Shown piece by piece: positions 8,131 through 16,212 of a DNA stretch of 64,000 nucleotides. The notes below the pieces were generated by a model. That model had not been told where the DNA came from. It saw only the letters and a list, made by a program, of their open reading frames with translations, and did no database searches. Origin of the DNA: OLB7 sp966250335 (lineage in GTDB: Bacteria > Bacteroidota > Ignavibacteria > OLB7); NCBI GenBank assembly GCA_966250335.1, contig CBINGZ010000002.1, positions 124,001 through 188,000 of the forward strand. The letters run 5' to 3'. A program made the translations under genes and the position numbers. Within the stretch, counting starts at the first letter, position 1, and each line of letters starts with the position of its first letter.

Positions 8131-9081
8131 ATGATCGTACGGAAACTGCCCGACAGCAGACGAACCGATATCAACTGGGATGCCCCCTGCTCCCTCTTCG
8201 GCTGGCCGAACATGGTGACCCAGGCGCTGGCCCGCGATGTGGAGTATCCCGAACATGAAGGAACCCTTTCGATCAAATGCGCCTTCGACGGCCGCGAGAT
8301 CTACGAGACATCCGGAACCGAATATGTCGTCGATTCCAGATCCTACCTTATCCTGAACAGCGGCCAGAGATACGCCAGCCGGATCGGGCCGGAACATGAT
8401 GTGGAATCGTTCTGCATCTTCTTCCGTCCCGGCTTCGCGGAGGGGGCGCTCTGGTCCCTTACCACGCCGAGCGACAGAGTCCTGGATCGGGAGCCGGGGA
8501 GAGAGCCGGTCGTCTTTATCGACAGACTCTATCAGCACGATCAGCTTCTTTCCCCCCTTCTCTTCAACCTTCGCCGGCAGGTCGGCGCCGGGGTCGTGAC
8601 GAACGGCTGGGTGGAGGAACAGTTCCACAATATCCTGCACGGAATGCTGGAGGTTCACCGGGGGGTGATCCGGGATGTGGAACGGATTCCGGCGGCGCGG
8701 CGCTCCACACGAGTGGAGCTGTATCGCAGACTGAGCAGAGCGCGGGAGTTCATCGAGGATAATCTCCATGAGCAGATCAATCTCTCGCGGATCGCCGGAG
8801 CGGCGTATCTTTCGGTCCATCATTTCCTTCGCCTCTTCAAGCAGGCGTTCGGCGAGACGCCCCATCAGTATCTGACGCGGCGCAGGCTGGAACATGCGCG
8901 GGAACTGCTCCTTACGACCGATATGTCGGTGACCGATATCTGCCGCAGCGTCGGGTTCCTGAGCCTGGGATCGTTCAGCTGGCTCTTCCGCTCGCGGGTC
9001 GGAGCCTCGCCGGAGGCGTTCCGCCGCGCCCTCAGGAACGGGCCGCCGCCCGACGCATCGATGCCCGATATATCGTCCTGA
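8131..9081 (+). CDS. AraC-family transcriptional regulator (paralogue 1)
   Basis: A 316-residue regulator. The C-terminal ~100 residues are an AraC/XylS double helix-turn-helix (INLSRIAGAAYLSVHHFLRLF, quoted as INLSRIAGAAYL and HHFLRLFKQAFGETP, then VTDICRSVGFLSLGSF). The N-terminal ~190 residues are a presumed sensor domain that is clearly shared with the paralogue at 9680: GWPNM, YPEH-GTLSIKCAF, YLILN and FFRPGFA. The start at 8131 was chosen because GGTGGAG precedes it and because it gives the same N-terminus and length (316 versus 317) as the paralogue, whose start has a similar GGAGG context. The inducer is unknown. A RidA-family gene lies between the two copies. Confidence 0.9.
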   Translation: MIVRKLPDSRRTDINWDAPCSLFGWPNMVTQALARDVEYPEHEGTLSIKCAFDGREIYETSGTEYVVDSRSYLILNSGQRYASRIGPEHDVESFCIFFRPGFAEGALWSLTTPSDRVLDREPGREPVVFIDRLYQHDQLLSPLLFNLRRQVGAGVVTNGWVEEQFHNILHGMLEVHRGVIRDVERIPAARRSTRVELYRRLSRAREFIEDNLHEQINLSRIAGAAYLSVHHFLRLFKQAFGETPHQYLTRRRLEHARELLLTTDMSVTDICRSVGFLSLGSFSWLFRSRVGASPEAFRRALRNGPPPDASMPDISS

Positions 9082-9118
9082 GCGTTCCCGTTTCACTCAC
9101 ACATCCACATCACATCGT

Positions 9119-9514
9119 ATGAAGAGAGAACGTATCTCCTCCGGATCTCCCTGGGAACCTGTCGTCGGTTACTCGCGGGCGGTGCGGGTCGGGGATCATA
9201 TCCACGTGGCCGGCACCACCGCCGTCGACGACGACGGGAGGGTGGTCGGGGTCGACGACCCGTACGCCCAGACCCTTTTTGCCATCAGGAAGATCGAGAA
9301 GGCGCTGGAGAGCGCCGGAGCCGGGCTTCGCCATGTCGTCCGCACACGCATGTTCGTGACCGACATATCGCAGTGGGAAGAGATAGGACGCGCCCACGGC
9401 GAGTTCTTCAAAGAGATCCGTCCGGCCGCCACCATGGTCGAGGTTCGCCGCCTGATCGATCCGGCGATGCTGGTCGAGATCGAGGCCGATGCGGTCATGG
9501 GGGACGACGTATAG
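9119..9514 (+). CDS. RidA/YjgF-family protein lacking the deaminase arginine
   Basis: A 131-residue RidA (YjgF/UK114) fold protein of the usual length, including AVRVGDHIHVAGTTA and RHVVRTRMFVTD. In enamine/imine deaminases the key arginine lies in a P-A-R-S-x-V-E-V motif; here it reads PAATMVEV, so the arginine is replaced. By the published Rid subfamily scheme this places it with the Rid proteins that lack deaminase activity or act on other substrates. It starts 37 bases after the first AraC-type gene and precedes the second, all on the plus strand, so a role linked to the ligand of these regulators is plausible but unproven. Confidence 0.88.
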   Translation: MKRERISSGSPWEPVVGYSRAVRVGDHIHVAGTTAVDDDGRVVGVDDPYAQTLFAIRKIEKALESAGAGLRHVVRTRMFVTDISQWEEIGRAHGEFFKEIRPAATMVEVRRLIDPAMLVEIEADAVMGDDV

Positions 9515-9679
9515 TCCCCTTTCCCCCCTTCCGAATTATTTTTTTCGAGAAGAAGGGGAACGTACTCACATGAACACCATTTTCCCTAATTTTGCCTCCC
9601 CTCGATACGCCCCCGGTCGTGACGATGCACGGCCGGGAACGGCGGCGGTACCGTAGCGGCAACGTGTGGAGGCATCGGC

Positions 9680-10633
9680 ATGATTCTTCGGCATTTCCCG
9701 GACCATACTCGACCGGACTTCAACCTGGACGCTCCCTGTCCGGTGTACGGCTGGCCGAACATGATCATCCATGCGGTCGGCCGCAACGTGGACTACCCGG
9801 AGCATGACGGCACCCTCTCCATCAAATGCGCCTTCGGCGGCCGGGAGCTCTATCGGACGGGGAAACGGGCCTACGTCGTCGACGGGAGCCGCTATCTGAT
9901 CCTCAACTACGGAGAGCGCTACTCCAGCGTCATCGACTCCCGGAGCGACGTCGAGGCGTTCTGCGTCTTCTTCCGTCCGGGGTTCGCACGGGGGGTGGCC
10001 CGCGCCCTGGTCGACCGCCCCGAGAAGCTGGCGGATGACCCGGCTCCCGACGCGGTGGGACCGGAGGTCTACTTCACCGAACAACTGCACAGTCACGGGG
10101 ATCCGATCACACCGATGCTGCTGAGCCTGCGGGAGGCCGGCCTTCACGATCTCTCCGGCGACGGATGGCTTGAGGAGAAACTACACACCCTTATGGAAAA
10201 TTTGATGACCGTTCACACCAATCTGGCGGCCGAGATCGACAGGGTTCCCTCGGCCCGCCCCGCCACCAGAATCGAACTGCACCGCCGCCTTCATCAGGCC
10301 AGGGAGTTCATGGACAACAACCTCTCGAAGCCGATCCCCCTCTCGGAGATCGCCGCCGTCGCCTATCTCTCTCCCCACCATTTCCTCCGACTCTTCAGGG
10401 AGACCTTCACGGAGACCCCGCATCGATATCTGACCCGTCGACGGCTGGAGCGGGCGCGGCATCTTCTGCTCACCACCGAGCTGACGATCAGCGAAATCTG
10501 CACGGAAGTCGGCTTTCAGAGTCCCGGATCGTTCAGCTGGCTTTTCCGCCGTCACGTGGGACTCTCGCCCGACGGATTCAGAGCGCAACACGATATATAT
10601 CCCCGCCGTCGATCCCGTTCCTCACGCGCCTAA
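9680..10633 (+). CDS. AraC-family transcriptional regulator (paralogue 2)
   Basis: A 317-residue regulator with the same domain order as the gene at 8131: an N-terminal sensor domain (GWPNMIIHAV, YPEHDGTLSIKCAFGGRE, FCVFFRPGFA) and a C-terminal AraC-type double helix-turn-helix (SEIAAVAYLSPHHFLRLF, EICTEVGFQSPGSFSWLF). The two proteins are similar over their whole length, so this is a gene duplication with a RidA-family gene between the copies. TGGAGG lies 8 bases before the ATG. The stop is followed by a run of A residues. It could regulate the VOC gene cluster that begins 1.1 kb downstream; that is inference from position. Confidence 0.92.
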   Translation: MILRHFPDHTRPDFNLDAPCPVYGWPNMIIHAVGRNVDYPEHDGTLSIKCAFGGRELYRTGKRAYVVDGSRYLILNYGERYSSVIDSRSDVEAFCVFFRPGFARGVARALVDRPEKLADDPAPDAVGPEVYFTEQLHSHGDPITPMLLSLREAGLHDLSGDGWLEEKLHTLMENLMTVHTNLAAEIDRVPSARPATRIELHRRLHQAREFMDNNLSKPIPLSEIAAVAYLSPHHFLRLFRETFTETPHRYLTRRRLERARHLLLTTELTISEICTEVGFQSPGSFSWLFRRHVGLSPDGFRAQHDIYPRRRSRSSRA

Positions 10634-11776
10634 AAAAAAAAATCGGCATTGTTCTTATGGAAACGTCGTAATTAATCGGCGGGGCGTCGTCGTAACCATT
10701 CTCCCGTTGCTCTTCACGAGGAACCGGGTTAAATTCCGGCCGCCCCCCTTCACCGGTCAATATGTGCAGGCAACCACGCCTTATATATGCCTGTACCACG
10801 ACCGGTCCCGAAACATCCCGGATACCAGCCGATCAGCCCGACGGAATTACTTGTTGCACCGATTATTAATCGGCTGTACGACGCGTCATGGATTACTAGA
10901 AGATGACTCCGGCGAAGCCGTGCGACGGCGTAAGTTGCCGCAGGGGTCCTTCCTCACTTCCGAAGGTGACATCGTCACGTCGCTTAACCTCTCCCGTTCC
11001 TCAAAAGAGCAATTTTCGAGATGGTGATCTCCGGGTGATTGGTTAGTTTTGCGCGGTGTTCAAACGAACACTTTTGCTGGACATTCGACCCCTCCTCAGC
11101 TCTGAACGTGTGCGATGTCTCGTCTATTTCATTGAATTTCACCCTCCTGCGCGGCCATACGGCGGAGTTCACCTGCTCCGACCATTATATGTCGCGCAGT
11201 CCCGCACGGCGGGCGCCGGCGGCGCCAACCGGCTGAAAGGGCGTTTTTCATGAGGGATCAACAACTCTGATCCGATCCGGGAGAACCGTTCACCACGGCA
11301 CATGAATATGATGCGCGACCGGCCGTTCCACGACGAGGTCTCGGTGTAACGCATCTCTCAACAGGAAGGAAATCAGGCCCGGCATCCGGAGGTCGGCCCT
11401 GAATGACGACAGGTCCGGGACGATACGGAATATTCGTCGGGAGCGGAATCAGGGGCCCGCTCCGGATGAGAATATCTCGGTCGGAGGATGATAATCCGGC
11501 GAATATTTCCGCCGAATATTATCGACTCTTATTCGCACGATGTTTTATGACGGCAGATATCTAATCACCACCTTTTTTATTCCGCCGACGAATTATTTCT
11601 GGGATAATTCGACCGGCGACTGCTGAAGGATATCGAGCGGACGGCGCATACCGATTCAGCAGAGCATCGGACGATGCGGACGGAGCAACGAGGCGGAGCA
11701 AGCAGAGTCGAGCAGCAGAATCATTAACAGTCGCTGCGGGTTGTACATCACGAAGCGATACAAGGAGAATCAGTGC
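10634..11776. other. 1.1-kb gene-free leader ahead of the VOC cluster
   Basis: I find no supportable gene. The stretch is visibly less GC-rich than its neighbours and has short open frames in several phases with no coherent protein character. It begins with a run of eleven A residues after the regulator stop. Around 11585-11615 there is a hairpin (CGAATTAT / ATAATTCG, extended by CGCCG / CGGCG) preceded by a T6 tract at 11572-11578, and near 11500-11525 a short direct repeat of CGCCGAATATT-like sequence. A small RNA or long regulatory leader is possible. The first VOC gene starts immediately after with a good AAGGAG site. Confidence 0.5.
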
Positions 11777-12628
11777 ATGGCAACGATAACGGGAGTCGGA
11801 GCGGTCATTATCTTCTCGAACAATCCCAGAGAGCTTGCGGCCTGGTACGGTGACGCGCTCGGTATTCCGACACAGTATAGTGAAGGGGACGGATGCTACT
11901 ACGGCTCGTTCGGATCGAGCGAGCGTACCGTGCAGTTCGCCATCTACACGGCGAAGGAGCAGACCGGGGAGCTGACCCGTTCGATCATGATCAACTACGA
12001 GGTGGACGACCTGGACCTCTTCATCAGCGCGCTGGACCGGAAGGGAGTCACCATCGAATCGACACTCGACATCGAATACGGAAGATTCGCCAGCATCAGG
12101 GACCCGGAGGGGAACAGAATCGAACTCTGGCAGGCGCCGGTCGCCGACCCGACGGCAGCGGCCGACAGCGGGTTCAACCCGCAGATCAAGGAGCTCGAGG
12201 CGCGCCCCTCGCTCGGCATCAGGACCACGACCACCATGGAGAGGATCGGCGCCGAACTGGGGTCGATTCTTCCCGAGGTCTGGCAGTTCGCCATCTCCAG
12301 AGGGATGCACCCGGCCGGTCCCCCCTACACCCGCTACTACCGGTTTTCCGACACGGTCATCGATATGGAGGGGGGACTTCCCCTCAGCGCCCCGCTTGCC
12401 GGCGAAGGGCGCGTGGTCGGCGGAGAGCTTCCCGCCGGAAAGTTCGCCACGGCGTGGCATGTGGGACCGTACGAGGCGCTCGGCAGCACCTGGCGGGCGC
12501 TCGAAGGGTGGTTGAGAGACCAGGGACTTGAGGCGGGCGAAGAGTGCTGGGAGGTCTACTGGACCGATCCCGGCGTCGTCAAGAACCCGGACGACTACAA
12601 GACGGAACTCTACTGGAGCCTGAGATGA
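11777..12628 (+). CDS. VOC-domain protein fused to a GyrI-like/effector-binding domain
   Basis: A 283-residue two-domain protein. Residues about 5-118 form a vicinal-oxygen-chelate (glyoxalase/bleomycin-resistance) domain: FSNNPRELAAWYGDALG at the start and FASIRDPEGNRIELWQ at the end, the usual position of a metal-ligand glutamate. Residues about 145-283 resemble the GyrI-like/AraC effector-binding fold, with RGMHPAGPPYTRYYRF and CWEVYWTDPGVVKNPDDYKTELY (cited as CWEVYWTDP and KTELYWSLR). This second domain usually binds small molecules. AAGGAG lies 9 bases before the ATG. The stop overlaps the next start (ATGA), so the ankyrin gene is translationally coupled. First of six VOC genes here. 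Confidence 0.85.
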   Translation: MATITGVGAVIIFSNNPRELAAWYGDALGIPTQYSEGDGCYYGSFGSSERTVQFAIYTAKEQTGELTRSIMINYEVDDLDLFISALDRKGVTIESTLDIEYGRFASIRDPEGNRIELWQAPVADPTAAADSGFNPQIKELEARPSLGIRTTTTMERIGAELGSILPEVWQFAISRGMHPAGPPYTRYYRFSDTVIDMEGGLPLSAPLAGEGRVVGGELPAGKFATAWHVGPYEALGSTWRALEGWLRDQGLEAGEECWEVYWTDPGVVKNPDDYKTELYWSLR

Positions 12629-13131
12629 GCCTCCGTCGGAAGGGGAGCCGTGCCGAACCGACCCCGGAGGTCTCCGAGCTCTTCAAATCGGTCATGGCCG
12701 GCCGGATCGAACCGGTCGCCGACTACCTTGCCGCCGGCGGCGACGTCGACGTGCGGGCGCGCAACGGGATGACGCTCCTGATGGCCGCCATCTGGAGCGA
12801 GGGGCGGGAGGATATCGTCGAGCTGTTGCTCAGGGCCTCCCCCGACCTCTCGATCCGCGAGCCCTCCGCCGACTGGCGCGCGCTCACCTACGCCGCCGTG
12901 AACGGTCACATCTCCATCCTCCGCCGCCTTCTGGCCGCCGGCGACACGATCGGCCCGAACGACTGGAAGGCCCTCATGTTCGCCGCCGGCAGAGGGAACG
13001 CCGGGAACGTGACGCTGCTGCTGGAACGGGGCGCCGATCCGGAACTGCGGAACACCGACGGAAGGCGCGCCTCCGAGATCGCCGCCGCGGCTAAACGGAG
13101 TGCCCTTCTCTCCGCGCTCGGCGCAGGATAG
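12625..13131 (+). CDS. Ankyrin-repeat protein
   Basis: A 168-residue cytosolic protein made almost wholly of ankyrin repeats. Four to five units of ~33 residues are visible, for example NGMTLLMAAIWSEGREDIVELLL, here cited as GMTLLMAAI and DIVELLLRA, then WRALTYAAVNGHISILRRLL and WKALMFAAGRGNAGNVTLLLERGADPE (cited in part). It would act in protein-protein binding. It overlaps the preceding VOC/GyrI gene by 4 bases (ATGA), so co-expression is certain if that gene is expressed. Its partner is unknown; the two coupled products could form a complex. Confidence 0.85.
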   Translation: MSLRRKGSRAEPTPEVSELFKSVMAGRIEPVADYLAAGGDVDVRARNGMTLLMAAIWSEGREDIVELLLRASPDLSIREPSADWRALTYAAVNGHISILRRLLAAGDTIGPNDWKALMFAAGRGNAGNVTLLLERGADPELRNTDGRRASEIAAAAKRSALLSALGAG

Positions 13132-13187
13132 AGGGCTCAGATCAACGGAATCGATATACGATATTTTTTTATCCTTCGAGGTTTCCC

Positions 13188-13796
13188 ATGTCAGAGAATC
13201 GGACGGAGACGGCCGAGAGGATCACGCAGATCGAGAGCGAGATGCGGAAGATGTACGAGGAGCTGGTGACGCTGAAGAAGAGCGCGAGCCATCCCGTGCA
13301 GGACTACATATTTCAGAACGCCGAGCGAGGCACGGTACGCCTTTCCGAGATGTTCGGCGACAGGGAGGAGCTGATCCTCGTCCACAACATGGGACGCCGC
13401 TGCCCCATGTGTACCCTCTGGGCCGACGGGTTCAACGGGGTCTACCCCCACCTGGCCGACCGCGCGGCGTTCGGTCTCGTCTCCCCCGACATGCCCGAGG
13501 TACAGAAGGAGTTCGCCGAGGGGCGCGGATGGCGCTTCCCCCTCTATTCCGACGCCGACAAGAGCTTCACCCGCGACATGGGGTTCTCCTTCGACAGGGA
13601 TGAGAAGACCTACGTCCTCCCCGGTCTCTCCACGTTCCGCAGGAACGCCGACGGGGGGATCGAGCGGACGGCGCACGATTTCTTCGGTCCGGGCGACCCG
13701 TACGGCCTGGTCTACCCCGCCTTCGACCTGCTGGCCGGCGGCGTCGGAGAGTGGTTCCCTTCATTCACCTACAACGGGAAGCAGTCCGACAACTGA
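13188..13796 (+). CDS. DUF899 family thioredoxin-like protein
   Basis: A 202-residue DUF899 protein, a thioredoxin-fold family related to AhpC-like proteins. The hallmark MGRRCPMCTLWADGFNG is present with C72 and C75 as a CxxC pair. It is followed by VSPDMPEVQKEFAEGRGW and by DFFGPGDPYG near the C-terminus. The N-terminal ~40 residues form a charged helix, as is usual in the family. Members are often beside VOC (glyoxalase-fold) genes in environmental bacteria, as here, but the reaction is not established. No signal peptide, so cytosolic. It starts 57 bases after the ankyrin gene with GAGG about 8 bases upstream of the ATG. Confidence 0.88.
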   Translation: MSENRTETAERITQIESEMRKMYEELVTLKKSASHPVQDYIFQNAERGTVRLSEMFGDREELILVHNMGRRCPMCTLWADGFNGVYPHLADRAAFGLVSPDMPEVQKEFAEGRGWRFPLYSDADKSFTRDMGFSFDRDEKTYVLPGLSTFRRNADGGIERTAHDFFGPGDPYGLVYPAFDLLAGGVGEWFPSFTYNGKQSDN

Positions 13797-13868
13797 CAGC
13801 TTCCGGCCGTGGGCGGCGCCGGGGTGCGCGCCGCGCACGGCCAGTCCATATCTCACAAGGAGACATCA

Positions 13869-14237
13869 ATGCCACGCGTCGTTCACTTCGAAATCGCGGC
13901 GGATCAGCCCGAGCGCGCCGCAGCCTTCTACAGCAACGTCTTCGGATGGACCCTCAACAAGTGGGACGGTCCGCAGGAGTACTGGCTCATCCGGACCGGC
14001 GAGGAGGGAACTCCCGGCATCAACGGCGGCCTGATGCAGCGCCCCGACCCCGAGACCAGGATCATGAACACCATCGACGTTCCTTCGGTGGACGAGTACA
14101 CGGAGAAGATCACCGCCGGCGGCGGCTCGATCATCATGCCGAAGATCGCCGTGCCCGGTATAGGATGGCTCGCCTACGCTACCGACACCGAAGGGAACGC
14201 CTTCGGCATCATGGAGTTCGATCATTCGGCCGCATAA
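13869..14237 (+). CDS. VOC-domain (glyoxalase/bleomycin resistance) protein
   Basis: A 122-residue single VOC domain protein. The beta-alpha-beta-beta-beta unit is seen in VVHFEIAADQPERAAAFYSNVFGW and repeated towards the end (WLAYATDTEGNAFGIMEFD). The motif ending in GNAFGIME places a glutamate at the usual metal-ligand position. It resembles the YdeH/CFP32-type VOC proteins. AAGGAG stands 7 bases before the ATG. Substrate unknown. It is most like the next gene (14301) in its terminal ...FGI..YD/FD...SAA sequence, so the two are probably products of tandem duplication. Confidence 0.87.
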   Translation: MPRVVHFEIAADQPERAAAFYSNVFGWTLNKWDGPQEYWLIRTGEEGTPGINGGLMQRPDPETRIMNTIDVPSVDEYTEKITAGGGSIIMPKIAVPGIGWLAYATDTEGNAFGIMEFDHSAA

Positions 14238-14300
14238 ACCGCTTTTCCCCTCGACGACGGTTTCGCCGCGCGAGGGACATTTTATCCCAGCACGATAGTT

Positions 14301-14705
14301 ATGAGCGACAGCGATATCAGCAGCGGCAGCGTCCTCAACAACAGCGTCACCTACTACGAGCTGCACAGCACCGACAGCGCCCGGTCGCGCCAGTTCTTCG
14401 GCGATCTCTTCGGGTGGAGGTTCACGCAGTTCCCCGGTCCGATCGACTACTGGACCATCGCGACCAGACCGGAGCCCGACAACAAGGCCCTGGCCGGGCT
14501 GATGCAGTCGCGCGACGACCAGGCGCGCACGGTCAACGTCATTCAGGTCGACGACCTCGACGGCTGCCTGGAGAAGATCACCGGACAAGGGGGCACGGTG
14601 GTCGTCCCCAGGATGACGATCGCCGGAGTGGGCTACGTCGCCTACTGCGTCGATCCGGGAGGAATCCTCTTCGGGATCGCGCAGTACGATACTTCGGCAG
14701 CCTGA
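14301..14705 (+). CDS. VOC-domain protein
   Basis: A 134-residue single VOC domain protein with a short disordered N-terminus (SDSDISSGSV). VTYYELHSTDSARSRQFF is the first unit and GYVAYCVDPGGILFGIAQYD the last. In the last motif the usual glutamate position is occupied by alanine-glutamine, so metal binding may differ from the neighbour at 13869. Both end in a nearly identical DTSAA/DHSAA tail, which supports duplication. It is 63 bases downstream of the previous VOC gene, in the same orientation. Function unknown. Confidence 0.85.
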   Translation: MSDSDISSGSVLNNSVTYYELHSTDSARSRQFFGDLFGWRFTQFPGPIDYWTIATRPEPDNKALAGLMQSRDDQARTVNVIQVDDLDGCLEKITGQGGTVVVPRMTIAGVGYVAYCVDPGGILFGIAQYDTSAA

Positions 14706-14817
14706 TCCGGTTCCGAGGATCAGTCAGAAACATCGCAACCAACCGGAACATTCCTCCTGCGCCATGCGCCGCGGCGGAATGCTTCGATTCATCAAACGTC
14801 AGTTCATCAGCAACACT

Positions 14818-15180
14818 ATGAGCAACGCAATCAACTGGTTCGAGATCCCGACGAGCGACATGGATCGCGCCATCAGCTTCTACAGCGCCATCCTCAACAC
14901 CGAGCTGAACACCAGCCAGATGGGAGAGTACAAGATGGCGTTCTTCCCGGCCGAGGGGGTCGGCGGCGCTCTGGTCCAGGGGGAAGGCTTCACGCCGAGC
15001 ACGAACGGCGTCGTCCCCTACCTGAACGGCGGCAACGACCTTCAGGAGATCCTCTCGCGCGTCGAGGCGGCCGGCGGCACGGTCATCCTGCCGAAGACCC
15101 AGATCACCGAGGAGATCGGCTACATGGCCTACTTCACCGACAGCGAAGGGAACAAGATCGGTCTCCACTCGCGCAGCTGA
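14818..15180 (+). CDS. VOC-domain protein
   Basis: A 120-residue VOC domain protein: INWFEIPTSDMDRAISFYSAIL at the start (cited in part) and GYMAYFTDSEGNKIGLHS at the end. The C-terminal motif lacks the glutamate that normally serves as a metal ligand (GLHS instead of xxxE). The ATG at 14818 aligns with the family start; the open frame extends upstream to 14764 without homology. There is no strong Shine-Dalgarno sequence. It belongs to the same run of co-directional VOC genes and is similar to database entries called VOC family or glyoxalase-like protein. Confidence 0.85.
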   Translation: MSNAINWFEIPTSDMDRAISFYSAILNTELNTSQMGEYKMAFFPAEGVGGALVQGEGFTPSTNGVVPYLNGGNDLQEILSRVEAAGGTVILPKTQITEEIGYMAYFTDSEGNKIGLHSRS

Positions 15181-15355
15181 TCACACGGAGGAATTACGGT
15201 CATACGGATCGTCATTCGATACGATCGACCGCCGCAGATTCATCGTTGTCCGCGTCGCCGGCACGCCGCCCGCCAGCGACGTGCCGGACGCGGACAACCA
15301 GCGATTCCGATATATCCCCGAACACGCCGGTCAGGAACATCCCTACAGAACAACC

Positions 15356-15790
15356 ATGAGCGATATCAACAATCGGATCGAAACCGGAGAGACCACGGTG
15401 GAGATCGCCGCGAACGACACCACGGCGATCACCGGCATCTCGATGGCCTCCGCCTACGTCGACGACTACGAGGCAGCGTTCGCCTTCTACAACGGGCTGC
15501 TCGGCCTTCAGAAGCAGTACGATATGGGAACGGAGGCATGCTACTTCAGGATCACCGACGAGGTCGGCCTCTACCTGCAGGGGGGATGCACTCCCGTTAC
15601 GATAGATCCGAAGAGGGCCCGCGCCGCCTTCACGCTCGGGACGACCTCGGCGGGGGCGCTGTTCGAGAAGCTCGGAGCGGCAGGCGTCCGTACCGTGCAG
15701 GAGACCCCCATGGATATGGGAGGCGACTACCACTGGTTCCAGTGCTATGATCCCTCCGGCAACATCATCGAGGTGCTCGGCGGGAAGTAA
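15356..15790 (+). CDS. VOC-domain protein
   Basis: A 144-residue VOC protein with a 35-residue N-terminal extension before the domain. The domain has ASAYVDDYEAAFAFYNGLLGL (cited in part) and ends HWFQCYDPSGNIIEVLGGK, with the histidine and final glutamate positions typical of metal-binding VOC enzymes. It is the copy in this cluster with the best-preserved metal ligands. The ATG at 15356 was chosen because the protein before it has no family character. It is co-directional with its neighbours but 175 bases from the previous gene, so it may have its own promoter. Confidence 0.86.
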   Translation: MSDINNRIETGETTVEIAANDTTAITGISMASAYVDDYEAAFAFYNGLLGLQKQYDMGTEACYFRITDEVGLYLQGGCTPVTIDPKRARAAFTLGTTSAGALFEKLGAAGVRTVQETPMDMGGDYHWFQCYDPSGNIIEVLGGK

Positions 15791-15844
15791 CGCCGTCGGA
15801 GGATTCAGCGAATCGAATTGCGATATTTCACAAGGAGGGGCTTC

Positions 15845-16195
15845 ATGAAACTCGGCCATATCGAACTCTTCGTCAAGAACCCGCTCAAGTCCCGCGACTT
15901 CTACAGGGACGTTCTGGGGTTCGAGGAGATCGCGGTGCAGGAAGGGGGATTCGTCTGGATGCGATCGGGGGAGGCGGAGATCCTGCTCCGCCCCGGAAAG
16001 AACCTGAACAGGACGTTCGACTATCAGCATGCCTCGGTCGGTATCGTCCTCTACACCGGAGACCTGGGGACCACCTCGACGGAGCTGAAATCGCGCGGGC
16101 TCACCTTCCAGGGAACCGACGGCTCCGACAGATGTCTGACCTTCACCGACCCGGACGGCAACTGGTTCCAGCTCGTCGACCCGAACGATCACTAA
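15845..16195 (+). CDS. VOC-domain protein
   Basis: A 116-residue minimal VOC domain protein: KLGHIELFVKNPLKSRDFYRDVLGF (cited in part) with histidine in the GHIELFV strand, and CLTFTDPDGNWFQLVDPND at the end where the usual glutamate is replaced by glutamine. Strong AAGGAGG ribosome binding site 7 bases before the ATG at 15845. Sixth and last VOC gene of the cluster. Only 17 bases separate its stop from the ubiquitin-like gene that follows, so those two are probably one transcription unit. Confidence 0.87.
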   Translation: MKLGHIELFVKNPLKSRDFYRDVLGFEEIAVQEGGFVWMRSGEAEILLRPGKNLNRTFDYQHASVGIVLYTGDLGTTSTELKSRGLTFQGTDGSDRCLTFTDPDGNWFQLVDPNDH

Positions 16196-16212
16196 TCGAT
16201 CCCTTTCCGCAC

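Noticed and set aside
7707..8276. A 190-residue N-terminal extension of the carboxyltransferase
   Set aside because: The frame is open but encodes low-complexity sequence that includes the polypurine tract and overlaps the start of the divergent regulator gene. Family homology starts at 7706.
10634..11776. Small protein genes in the gene-free leader
   Set aside because: The short frames (60-110 codons) overlap in several phases on both strands, lack ribosome binding sites and show no protein-like composition.
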